Below, one piece after another: positions 51,885 to 61,445 of a stretch of DNA of 64,000 nt; within the stretch, counting starts at the first letter, position 1; each line of letters begins with the position of its first letter. The DNA comes from Craspedostauros australis (Eukaryota; Bacillariophyta; Bacillariophyceae; Mastogloiales; Achnanthaceae). Position numbers and translations under genes: made by a program. Location of the stretch: the NCBI GenBank assembly GCA_026770025.1, contig JAMXDE010000026.1:682001-746000 (forward strand), in the 5' to 3' direction. The notes below the pieces were generated by a model. It was not told the origin of the DNA. It saw only the letters and a program-made list of their open reading frames with translations, and did no database searches.

Positions 51885-54685
51885 ATGGCGGATTCGAACG
51901 GAAACAGCGCATCAGCGCAGCCAGAGCGCTTCACCATGGACATTCGCGTGTTCTTGGCCGTGATCACGGTGGCCATGGCAGCCTCCTTCACCTTGGGGGT
52001 TGCCATGGGGCCGGCCCAGCACGAGTTCTTCGCCGCCTCCGCTGTCCTCGAGCAGCAGGCCGCACCGGTCGTCAAGGATGCGACCCCAGCCGTCTCCTCC
52101 ACCATCATTGACTCTCCTGTCATCCCGGAGCACGGTGTCGATGGTGATCACGAACCCGCTGGACAGGTACGTTCTCGTTCGCATCGCTGTTCACCCCTCT
52201 GCTTTCTTCTCTGTGTTCTCTGCGATCTCGATGAGGAGAGGAATGGAAGCATCCTCGGCTGTTGGAGGCAGACTCAACGTGGTGGTATGCAACGTAGTAT
52301 TAGTATCGTCGTGATGGAACCGTCTTCATCTCATCACTCACCTCATATAATGCTTGCGAGTACCACACTCTGATGCTCTTCCTGCTCCGCTCTTTTATTC
52401 ATCTATTATATTACCTTACATTATATTATATAATACAATATTATATGTCATGCCATGCATAACGCAACATAACATAACGTAACACAACGTAACAGCATCT
52501 GTTGGTGGACATCAAGGGAATCGAGGGCGCCTTCTTGGACTCTGAAGAACGCCTCTCCAAGGCCATGGTGGATGCCGTCACTTCTGCTGGCCTCACCATG
52601 CTCTCCTATCATTGCCATTCCCTCGTGCCAAAGGGAGTTTCCTGTGTCGGCGTCTTGCTCGAGAGCCACATCTCCTTCCACACCTGGCCGGATGAGGGTG
52701 TCATCACCCTCGACCTCTTCACCTGCGGTTCCAACCCCCTCATCCCGGTCGTCAACGACATCAAGCGTCTCTTCGGAATTGGCGAAAGTGTCCAGGTGCA
52801 GTGGTCTCATGAGCTGCGTGGGTTCAGACGCGGCAACAAGAAGGAGGAGAACTTTGCCCTGCTCGACCACAACTCCGACCTTTCGCAGATCGTCTGGTCG
52901 CCATTCGACTGCACCGTCAAGGAACAGATCGTCAGCACCCTCACCAAGTACCAGCGCGTCGATGTGTGGGACGTCGTGGGCGTTGAGGAGTCTCCATCGT
53001 ACGAGGATGCCATCAAGCACGATCTCCAGCCCGGAGATCCACGCTGGACCACATCCGAGCTCGTCACTCCCGACCGCATGCTCTTCCTCGATGGTGTGCT
53101 GCAGTCCGACACTGGCAGCTTCAGAGAGTATCACGAGGCCATGGTCCAACCGGCCATGTTCGCCCATCCAAAGCCACGGCATGTCGCCATCGTCGGTGGC
53201 GGAGAAGGTGCCACCTTGCGTGAAGTCCTCAAGCACAAGACCCTGGAGTCTGCCACAATGATTGAGATCGACGCGGAGCTCATCGACATCGTCCGCGAGT
53301 CTGTCCCGGCCATGTCCAACTGCACCGACTTCGACGGTCGCGCCGATGTCTGCTTCGATGACCAGATTGTTTCCGTCGTCAAGGAAGACGGTAAGTTCAT
53401 TGCATGGTGGATTTTGGGGCATCCAAATGTGTGTGCATTCATATTCGTATGGTTCTCTACTGTATCCGACCACGAGTGGTCCTTTGTTCCACACACGTGT
53501 ACTAACTTGCTGTCTTCCAACCAACCAACACATTGCAACGCTTGCTTTTCCTTCTTACAAATCCATCCCTCTTCGTCGACAGCAAAACAATGGTTCGTCG
53601 ACAGATACGGAGTCAATCCTACGAAGGAAGCGCCAGAGCACAAGTTCGACGTCGTCATCATGGATGCCATCGAACCAGAGGTCGCACGCGCCATCTCCAA
53701 GAACCTGTACGACGATTCCAGCGTGCTCTCCTCCATCATGAATGGTTTGTCGGATGACGGTATTCTGGCGATCCAGATCGGTCGCGCACCAGCCATCAAC
53801 GACCCACGCCCAGACATCGGCATCAACGCACCACGCGAAATGCTCTTCAAGACCCTTGAGGCCCTTCCCGAGGTTGAGGCGATGTTCGTGTACGAGGATG
53901 CGCACTGCGGATTCATGGAGCCACGAGCTTTCCTCGTGGTGTGCAAGGACGCTGCCTGCCGCAGCAGATGGTACGCATCCGCAGACGTCATTGATTACGA
54001 GATCTACGACCGCATCGTCCGCACCCAATCCAAGGAACGTGCCTTGGTGTACTTCGACGGTGTCACTCAGCTCGGCTACCAGGTCGCGCCAAAGGCATGG
54101 GAGACCGTGTACTGCCGTCGCGAGCCAACCCCATTCGAATGCAACTACCGTCACCTCCCCATGGACAAGCAACTCTTCGAGTACAACATCGCCAACGAGG
54201 ACGAGGGCGACTTCAAGCTCTCCGCCAAGTGGTCCGAGGACAACGAAGAGATCGTGGAGACATACGTGCATGCCAACGTCGATATCCCAGAGGGTTCCTT
54301 CATCATGCCAAGCCACTTGGCCAGCTCTCTCGTCCTATCCGACGAGACTCTGAAGGGCCTCCGCGGCAACCTCGAGTACGGTGGAGTCACTGTCATTGAG
54401 GATTTCGTGAAGTACATCGAGGAGTTCGGCCACGAGTCGAAGGCGCAGGGCAGCGGCCACAATATCGTCGAGATCGGCGCCTCTTACCTCATCCGATCGG
54501 TGGAGAACGCCAGCGAGTCCAACGTCGGACGCTGGATCCCAGCCCACCCCGACAATGCCCGTCCAAAGTACTCTCCAGTTTACGAGCGTCACCGCCTCTC
54601 CTTCGACGTCTTCATGGTTGCAACCAAGGACATTGCCAAGGGCGAGGAGGTCGTGCGTTTCAACGAAATGTGGAAGATCGCTTAG
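51885..54685 (+). CDS. AdoMet decarboxylase - aminopropyltransferase - SET-like fusion, membrane-anchored or secretory
   Basis: Proposed CDS join(51885..52166,52496..53390,53583..54685), 759 residues; introns GTACGT..AACAG (phase 0) and GTAAGT..CGACAG (phase 1). Residues about 17-40 form a hydrophobic signal peptide or anchor. Residues 95-200 are a bacterial-type AdoMetDC: HLLVDIKG, ESHISFHTWPD and LFTCG, with the pyruvoyl-forming Ser151, His156 and Cys171 at the spacing of bacterial SpeD. Then an aminopropyltransferase: LFLDGVLQ, REYHE, GGGEGATLRE near 328, catalytic-type Asp in IMDAIEPE near 420. The C-terminal 180 residues resemble a SET methyltransferase tail (DIAKGEEVVRFNEMWK). Such signal-bearing fusions have been proposed to build and N-methylate long-chain polyamines for diatom silica. 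Codon use is C-ending, like the SIT. Confidence 0.9.
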
Positions 54686-55338
54686 GGTCATTGAGGTTCC
54701 AAAATTAACCATACGAATAACTGTGCTCGAAACACAGAATTCACTCCGCGAGACTTATCACCACGCCGTACTCTTCGTTGAAGTAGAGTTCAATCAGTGC
54801 TCTTGCTTGGAACCTTGTGGCTTGCGTGCATGCAAACAGAGCCTGATGAATGGCTTTCCATGGCGGTGGGGGGTGTCAGTGTGGGTGACATTTGCCGGGT
54901 CCAGTCGTGACAGTTGTGAAACGTGCGATGAATGAGACTGATGGCCACCCAATCTGAGAACCAGAACAGAAACAATGACGAAAAACGAAAAGTGAGGGAA
55001 CGATCAACAAATCGCGCCGAACCACAAACATAAACACAAACACAAAGACCCAAGGAACGAAAAGGGACCTATCACTCCTTCTGTTGCTGTTGCTACATCT
55101 ACCTCTATACGCTGTTCCGAACATCAGGAGTCCCTCTCCACAATTACGAGCAGCATTCACCATCAACGTGGGGGTCCGAGTAGAGAGAGCACGAGACTAA
55201 TATTCGAGAAGAAGACCCTCAGGAGTGTTCTACTATACCCATACTCTAGAGTACTGCTGCATCGGCAACGTCGTCATCCTCTATTGCACTTGCACATTTG
55301 AGGAGTGCAAAGCATACCATAGCATACCATAGCATACA
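54686..55338. other. Intergenic, no gene seen
   Basis: Between two genes read in the same direction. It ends in a tandem CATAGCATAC motif (about 55316-55338) directly before the next ATG. No RNA gene recognised. Confidence 0.5.
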
Positions 55339-56661
55339 ATGAATTCCAATAATGGAGGGAGCCAGCGCACCGTCCTCAGAATAAAGCGACGACGCAATGA
55401 ACAGCCATTGCCGTTCATCCGGTTGGAGGGGTTGGGGAAGGCTCAAGCGCAATCCACTTCGAAGGTTGGTCAGCTTTCCTCCATGTTGTCCCAGGCTGCC
55501 AGCATCCAACAGGCGCAAGGAAAGGACGCGATGCAAACGCAACTGCAAACGCAAACGCAGCCCGTCCAACGAAAGCGGAAGACGTGCGCGATGTGGAAAC
55601 GACGCAAGGTGCAATCGGATCGGACGCACTCCTACAAGATCGTCGATGCGAAGCTCGAGACCGTTGCGAGCGCCGCATCAGCCGCAGACGCTGTGGTTCT
55701 TCGCAATGGTCATGGCGCTGCGAATGCTACGAATGCGGATGCGAATGGGCACGCCGATGACAACCAGCGCAGCACGAAGCGACCCAAGCTGACCGTGCTG
55801 GAAACCAACGTGGGCATCCTGGAAGATGAGGAGATGAAGCGAAAGAAGCAGCAAAAGAAGAGAGCCATCAAGGTGTTGGATCCGTTGACGCGCATGGTCG
55901 ATGACAGCCTGCAACGAGTGCACAGCGGCGAGCAGCGTGTCCAGGATCATTTCCGCATGATCACGACGGATTCCGTGCTGGCGACGCATGCGCAGAAATG
56001 GCTGTCGTGGTGCCACTCCTCCGGCGGCAATCTCCTGCACGCGTGCGCCCTGTGGAATGACGTCGACACCGCCAGCGATCTGTGCCGATCTCCCATGCTG
56101 TCCACGATGGCGAGCGCGTTGGATGGTGACGGTCGCACACCGTATGAATTGTCGGAAATGTCCGGGCACGGTGCGATCTGCGAGGTGCTGGAAGCGTTCG
56201 GCGGTGACGCATTCAACTACGTCTATGATGTGTACGATTTGGAAGCCATCGATCTGCAAGAAGGACAGGGAGAAGATGCCGAGGGCAGCCCTGCCGACAA
56301 CGGAACTCAATCCGCGACGACGAATGGAGCATTCGATTCTGCAAGGAGCATGGTGCCATCTTCCGCAAATGCCAGTGGCCTTCACAAGTCCCTTACTGTG
56401 GAGCTGAAGGGTGGTGTCGGCTATTGGACGCAGGATGGCGAGCTGATCTTGGAAGCGCCGGCCACAGACGATGGCAACTTCTGGGACCCCAACGACAGCG
56501 ACGATGACGATGAGGATGAAGTCGACAGCAATTGCGAGCAATACGGTGGCAACGACTACCCTGACGACGACTGGGGCGCCGACAGCGACGACGAAGGCTA
56601 CGACGCGACGTTCCGAGATCGGCATGTAGACTTTGATGACATTGATTACATCGACGGGTGA
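55339..56661 (+). CDS. Iwr1/SLC7A6OS-like protein with ankyrin-like insert
   Basis: 440 residues, single exon. The N-terminus TVLRIKRRRNEQPLPFIRLEG matches the start of Iwr1/SLC7A6OS proteins, which escort RNA polymerase II into the nucleus. The C-terminal acidic tail (DSNCEQYGGNDYPDDDWG and DSDDEGYDATFRDR) and the NYVYDVYDLE block are also of that family. Between them, around residues 225-290, lies a stretch like one or two ankyrin units (GGNLLHACALWND, DGRTPYELSEMSGHGAICEVL). The insert is unusual for the family. Basic clusters suggest nuclear entry. The ATG is the first in frame and the assignment rests on the two ends. Confidence 0.72.
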   Translation: MNSNNGGSQRTVLRIKRRRNEQPLPFIRLEGLGKAQAQSTSKVGQLSSMLSQAASIQQAQGKDAMQTQLQTQTQPVQRKRKTCAMWKRRKVQSDRTHSYKIVDAKLETVASAASAADAVVLRNGHGAANATNADANGHADDNQRSTKRPKLTVLETNVGILEDEEMKRKKQQKKRAIKVLDPLTRMVDDSLQRVHSGEQRVQDHFRMITTDSVLATHAQKWLSWCHSSGGNLLHACALWNDVDTASDLCRSPMLSTMASALDGDGRTPYELSEMSGHGAICEVLEAFGGDAFNYVYDVYDLEAIDLQEGQGEDAEGSPADNGTQSATTNGAFDSARSMVPSSANASGLHKSLTVELKGGVGYWTQDGELILEAPATDDGNFWDPNDSDDDDEDEVDSNCEQYGGNDYPDDDWGADSDDEGYDATFRDRHVDFDDIDYIDG

Positions 56662-59450
56662 TGTCGGAACTACTCGAGAGTACGAATAGTATGCTAGCGG
56701 AGTATTGGTACCACGCACTGTACGTACCATACTCGTCCCCAAACTTGTACAATCCGATATTTCCTTGGACATGGACAGGTCGAAGCACACGAACACGAAC
56801 ACGAACAAGTACGACTGTAGTCACATGAGGCATCCCTTCATGCACCCGTAGCACTCTCTATTGGCAGCAAAGAACAACGCAATGTAGCACCATCCAATGA
56901 ATTAGAAGACCACAGACGAGTACGAGTATGTTGGCATCCACAGTGTCATTCAAGGAAGACCAAAGGCCTCTTGTCGCGAGCTGAATCAACGTCGCAATTG
57001 TCCTTTCTGTGTGCGCAATTCTTCCTCCGTATTGCATTGAGTTGCAAAGAGCGCGACGAGCAGCCGTACCATACATCTGCTCTCCCATCGCATACATAGT
57101 CGTGCGTGGGTCATAACCGTACAGTTTGCGTCTAACATGCCTATTATCGTTAGAAGCCATCGAAACGTGGATAAGAGCAGAAGCGAACGGAAATCGAAGG
57201 AGTCAATGAAGCGGACTAGCGCGACTGCTACCTTTTGACGACAACCAACCAACCAGTCAACCCATCTCGGCGTTGCGTCCGTCTCGCGTTGTTACCTGGT
57301 TGTGTTTGTACTTTGTCATCGTTGATCCAAAGGCAGGATCCAGGCACTCCGCAGACCTGATGCCAACCGACATCATCACAAACTCTGATGGCACATCATC
57401 AAACGCCCAACGCCACCCACCGATGGCCAATTGATGATGGTCAATGGCAGCCAGTGAACGCCTGATTGCATCTGCATGAGCACAAACACTCACCATGCCA
57501 AAAGACAACGCATAGCATAGCATAGCTCAGCTCAGCACGGCTCGGCTTGCGAGTATCAACCTTAGTACTATAGGCTGTCATGCGTTGCGATGGCAGACCA
57601 TGAGCAGCAAAGAGAGAGAGAGAGAGAGAGCAAGGTACGACAATGATGACAACGATGATGGATTTGGGATCGCAGAGCGCATCCTGGAAGGCATCCACGC
57701 ACACACATGCGCTCGTCTTTGCCAGGTGTGAATTGCATCCAAACGAACGAAACGGCGATCATCTTTTGAGGATGACATTATCTACTCCAATACTTTACCA
57801 ATCACGACGGTCTTCTGATTCTGTTGGCGTCTCCTCGCCTTTCGAAGGGCATCCAAAATGGACCCCGAACTGCGGGGATTCATCCCGACAATGATATCAA
57901 CGGAGTCACTAACTAACACCTGATTATGAAAGCATGATCCGCCATTTCATCAAGCTCGTCTCGATCTTTCGATCCATCGATTGGTCGGGAAAGACTGCAC
58001 TCTACCATACTGTGCAGCCGCGCTCGCGCAACATTCAGATGTCAAATGAATTCGCACAATAGCTCACACCGCCATGTTCACGTTCCCTTTTGTGGTGCCA
58101 TCCTGGATCTTCTCTCTTGCTGACGTGCTTCCTTGTCCATGGAAACTCCTCAACCCTTTCCAACGGTCCATGGGCTGGGCATTGACGGTCGACCGTTGAC
58201 GGTATGTGTGCTCCTTTCGTCCTTCCTCCATTGCACACGCGCAGCCGTCATGATGGGAAGATATGCGCATGCAACCAGACACGAGTTGAGTAGAGTAGAG
58301 TTGAGCAACCTGCATGAACGTCAGGAGGCTGAAAGGTAGGTACGTACGTAAGTGCGTTTCAATGAGTACAAGCTGTCAGTGCGCATGGAACGGCCGTACC
58401 CAAGCCATTGAGCATCCTTGTATTGCATCACCTCCATTAATGATCATTGCCATCACTGTCACCACTCCCCCGCAGCAGCAACCTTCGAAGGACGATTCAA
58501 CTTATTTTTCACAACATCTGACACCTCTAATATGCTAGATCTTGGACCAAAATGGGCCAACACAGATCGATGATATCAACGTGAAACGGACGAAGGTTGC
58601 CGGTTGGTTGGCGACGTTGATGTGTACGAGCATGTTCATGCGCTTGAGCATCTGTCTCGTGCGTCCGCAAGATATCGCAGTTGTGTATCGCCCACAGAAT
58701 CAGGGAAAGTTGCACAACGAAAGTCTGATTGCCTCACCAATACGTACCTATCGCCATTGCATCTCTGCACTTCCGTATTTCCCACACATTCCCCATCGTA
58801 TCCTTTGCATGGTAACACAGACGACGAATGCTTCAACCGCGACAGCATGTGCATACTCATTGTAATGGATGACGATGATGCGGCAAGAGATAGAATGGAA
58901 TGGAGTATAATGAAAACAGTGGCATAGACTTAGAGCATGTAGAGGAATAAATAGAGTCCACGAGCAGTCTGGATGATAAGAGCAAAGACATCATGCCTAT
59001 ACGTTTACAGACTTGCAGTATAGTAATATAGTGGATCATGAGCATTGTCCTCTGCTTGACTTTGCCGTGCGCCTCTCCTTCACTTGAGAAGGCAGATGGG
59101 TTGGTGATGCACGATTGGAGATTGCTGACAAGACTGGATTCATTTTGACGACGCAACAAACACCGAAACATGGTGCCATCAACAACCTCGATCTTTGTGT
59201 TCATCTCCCACCTTCATGCGTGTGGACACAAGCGGTGTTGTTGGAGATCTGCGACTTGGCATGGCATGCTGTAATCAAGCATATGTTAGTGGTGTGAGAG
59301 AGTAGATAAGAGTAGATAAGAGTAGATAAGAGTGGAGTAGAGTGGAGTAGAGTGGAATAGAGTAACATACTTGGACTAAATAAGTCGTACGTAAGACTAC
59401 AACTGGAGCAGCGTCCTCTGTTGCCTTCCAATATTCACAACAAAGAGATC

Positions 59451-59495
<45 letters not shown>

Positions 59496-59515
59496 AAAGT
59501 GGGAACGAGCGAAGC
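56662..59515. other. 2.9-kb gene-poor stretch
   Basis: Only short overlapping frames with no domains on either strand; I see no protein gene, and no tRNA or rRNA could be recognised by eye. Simple repeats are (GA)n at 57610-57630, GCATA/GCTCA repeats near 57508-57545, GAGTAGATAA and GAGTGGAGTA units at 59289-59361, and (TA)n(GA)n at 59449-59489 just before the next gene. Confidence 0.5.
59289..59361. repeat. Minisatellite of 10-bp units
   Basis: Tandem copies of GAGTAGATAA followed by variants GAGTGGAGTA, upstream of the TFIIH p44 gene. Confidence 0.85.
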
Positions 59516-61051
59516 ATGGCGCAGTCAGCCTCAAGCTCATCGGACGCGGCCGCAACGTCGTCCTCCGCTGGTGCTTCAGGAGCACAGGCCAAGGCAGCAG
59601 CAGGCGGCGATGCCAACGGAGCAGCCGGGCATTCCTGGGAAGCCACAGGCAAGCAGACGTGGGAGACGGCCGTGCGGGAGGATGCCGATGGCAACATCAT
59701 CGTCGCAGGAGGGGACTCCCGCGCGGACATGGTCCGCAAACGCAAGAAGCGTCTGGAGATGAACGATTACGCCCAGAAGAACCGTCGCGTGGTGCGAGAC
59801 ATGATCCGCTACCTCTATGTCGTCATGGATTGCAGCCGCTGGGTGGTCGGCGTCAAGGATCCGGCTCTGGGACCGGGCACGCGGATGGACGCCATGAATC
59901 AGATGCTGCATGAGTTCGTCCAGGAGTTCTACGATCAGAACCCGCTGTCGCATCTCGGCTTCGTGCTGGTGCGCCACGGGGAGGCAGAGATCCTCACCCA
60001 GCTCTCCTCCAGCAGCAACACTCATAAGCTCGCCTTGGCCAACGCATCCGATCTCGCCTCCAGCGGTCACAACCAGCGCGGTGGCGAGTTCTCGCTTCAG
60101 AACGGGTTGGAGGTCGCTGGGCGGTCCCTGGGCCACCAGCCGAGGCACGGCTCGAGGGAGATCGTCATCGTTTGCGGGGCGCTGTCCACCTGCGATCCGG
60201 GCAACGTCCTCACGGAGACCCTCGCGCGTCTCAAGGCCGCCCGGATCCGCGTTTCCACCATGGCCATGGCCGCCGAGATGCACGTCTGTCGCAAGATTGC
60301 CGAGGAGACGGGAGGTGTTCTGGGCGTCGCGTTGGATCGCCAGCACCTCAGGGATTGGCTCATGGCGCAGTGCGTCCCGCCGCCGTCGTTGCGCAAGGAG
60401 CACATGGACCGTCACCTTGCCGGCTGCGAGATGGTGCAGATGGGCTTCCCCACGAGGACCAAGGCGGACATCCCCACGTTGGTGCATGCCACGCGCGAAA
60501 CCAAGCTCCTCGCAAGGACCTCCTACACGTGTCCCCAGTGCCAGGCTAAGGTCTCCGAGCTCCCGACCGATTGCGTTGTGTGCGGGTTGAAGCTGGTGCT
60601 GTCGCCGCATCTGGCGAGGTCGTTCCATCATCTGTTCCCTGTGTCGCCCTTCGTTGAGGTCAGAGATGATGCCAATCAAGAAGGCGGTTCGGTGGATGGC
60701 GCGACGTCATCCTCCTCCAAGGCTATCGGCGCGCCTTCCAGCGGCATCGATCTCCTCAAGCCAGGCAAAAGCCGGGGGAGGCGGCGACGCGTCATGTTGG
60801 ATCCCAAGCTGCTGACATCCTCCGCGGATGAAGCCTTCGCGTGCTTTGCTTGCATGAGGATGATCGGCCATTCGACCGTCGAGCGCAATGCACGGACAGC
60901 CCCTGCTCGCGGCGGCAGCAACGCAAAAGGAGAAGAGGAGTCGGTCCTCCGATTCCAATGTCCCGATTGCAAGAGCATCTTCTGCGTGGACTGCGATAGC
61001 TTCTTACATGAAACTTTGCACAACTGTCCAGGTTGTCTTCGTGTCACTTAG
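59516..61051 (+). CDS. SSL1: TFIIH core subunit p44/Ssl1
   Basis: 511 residues, single exon. Residues about 95-290 form the Ssl1-type von Willebrand A domain (VMDCSRWV, SHLGFVLVRHGEAEILTQLS, REIVIVCGALSTCDPGN, AAEMHVCRKIAEETGG). Then the MVQMGFPTR block, a CPQC..CVVC zinc motif, and the C-terminal C4/RING-like zinc region (CFACM, FRCPDCKSIFCVDCD, CPGC). p44 stimulates the XPD helicase and acts in transcription initiation and nucleotide excision repair. The N-terminus is longer than in animals, with an Ala/Ser-rich segment. ATG 59516 is the first start after a (GA)n tract that lies in the leader. Confidence 0.95.
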   Translation: MAQSASSSSDAAATSSSAGASGAQAKAAAGGDANGAAGHSWEATGKQTWETAVREDADGNIIVAGGDSRADMVRKRKKRLEMNDYAQKNRRVVRDMIRYLYVVMDCSRWVVGVKDPALGPGTRMDAMNQMLHEFVQEFYDQNPLSHLGFVLVRHGEAEILTQLSSSSNTHKLALANASDLASSGHNQRGGEFSLQNGLEVAGRSLGHQPRHGSREIVIVCGALSTCDPGNVLTETLARLKAARIRVSTMAMAAEMHVCRKIAEETGGVLGVALDRQHLRDWLMAQCVPPPSLRKEHMDRHLAGCEMVQMGFPTRTKADIPTLVHATRETKLLARTSYTCPQCQAKVSELPTDCVVCGLKLVLSPHLARSFHHLFPVSPFVEVRDDANQEGGSVDGATSSSSKAIGAPSSGIDLLKPGKSRGRRRRVMLDPKLLTSSADEAFACFACMRMIGHSTVERNARTAPARGGSNAKGEEESVLRFQCPDCKSIFCVDCDSFLHETLHNCPGCLRVT

Positions 61052-61445
61052 GTGAGAGGTGAGAAGAGGTGAGCCGAGAAAACGTCGAATAAATAGTGTA
61101 CCATATCCATTGGCAACATAGAGCCATCGCAAATGCGAATGCTAACAACATAGAGGGTGCCAATGGCAGGTGATGTTTCTTCTATATTGTCGAGATGATG
61201 TTAACCGAGTGCAGTACAACATGCCTTCGTGCCAGATGCTGGAACGCATGCCTCATTTGGAGTTGCTCCATGAAAGAATCAGGATCAAACATTTGTGACA
61301 GACGTCTGTGTCCCCACATCTATCGTGGGATTCACACATCTAAAGCACCGCGTCGTTGAGTCTGAAATCGGTGGAAGTGTTGCTCTTCACAATCACCATT
61401 CGCACTGGCTGGTGTACCTCTCTGTGTCTCGCTCTCGGTTGCACT
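61052..61445. other. Convergent intergenic region
   Basis: Between the 3' ends of the TFIIH p44 gene and the kinase gene. AATAAA-like sequence near 61089 (GAATAAATAG) may serve the p44 transcript. No gene seen. Confidence 0.5.

Noticed and set aside
53555-54316. Antisense frames over the polyamine fusion gene
   Set aside because: Shadows of the biased coding strand, without domains.
57257-58927. Several short frames in the 56.7-59.5 kb gap
   Set aside because: All under about 110 codons, mutually overlapping and rich in simple-sequence residues; none could be supported as a gene.
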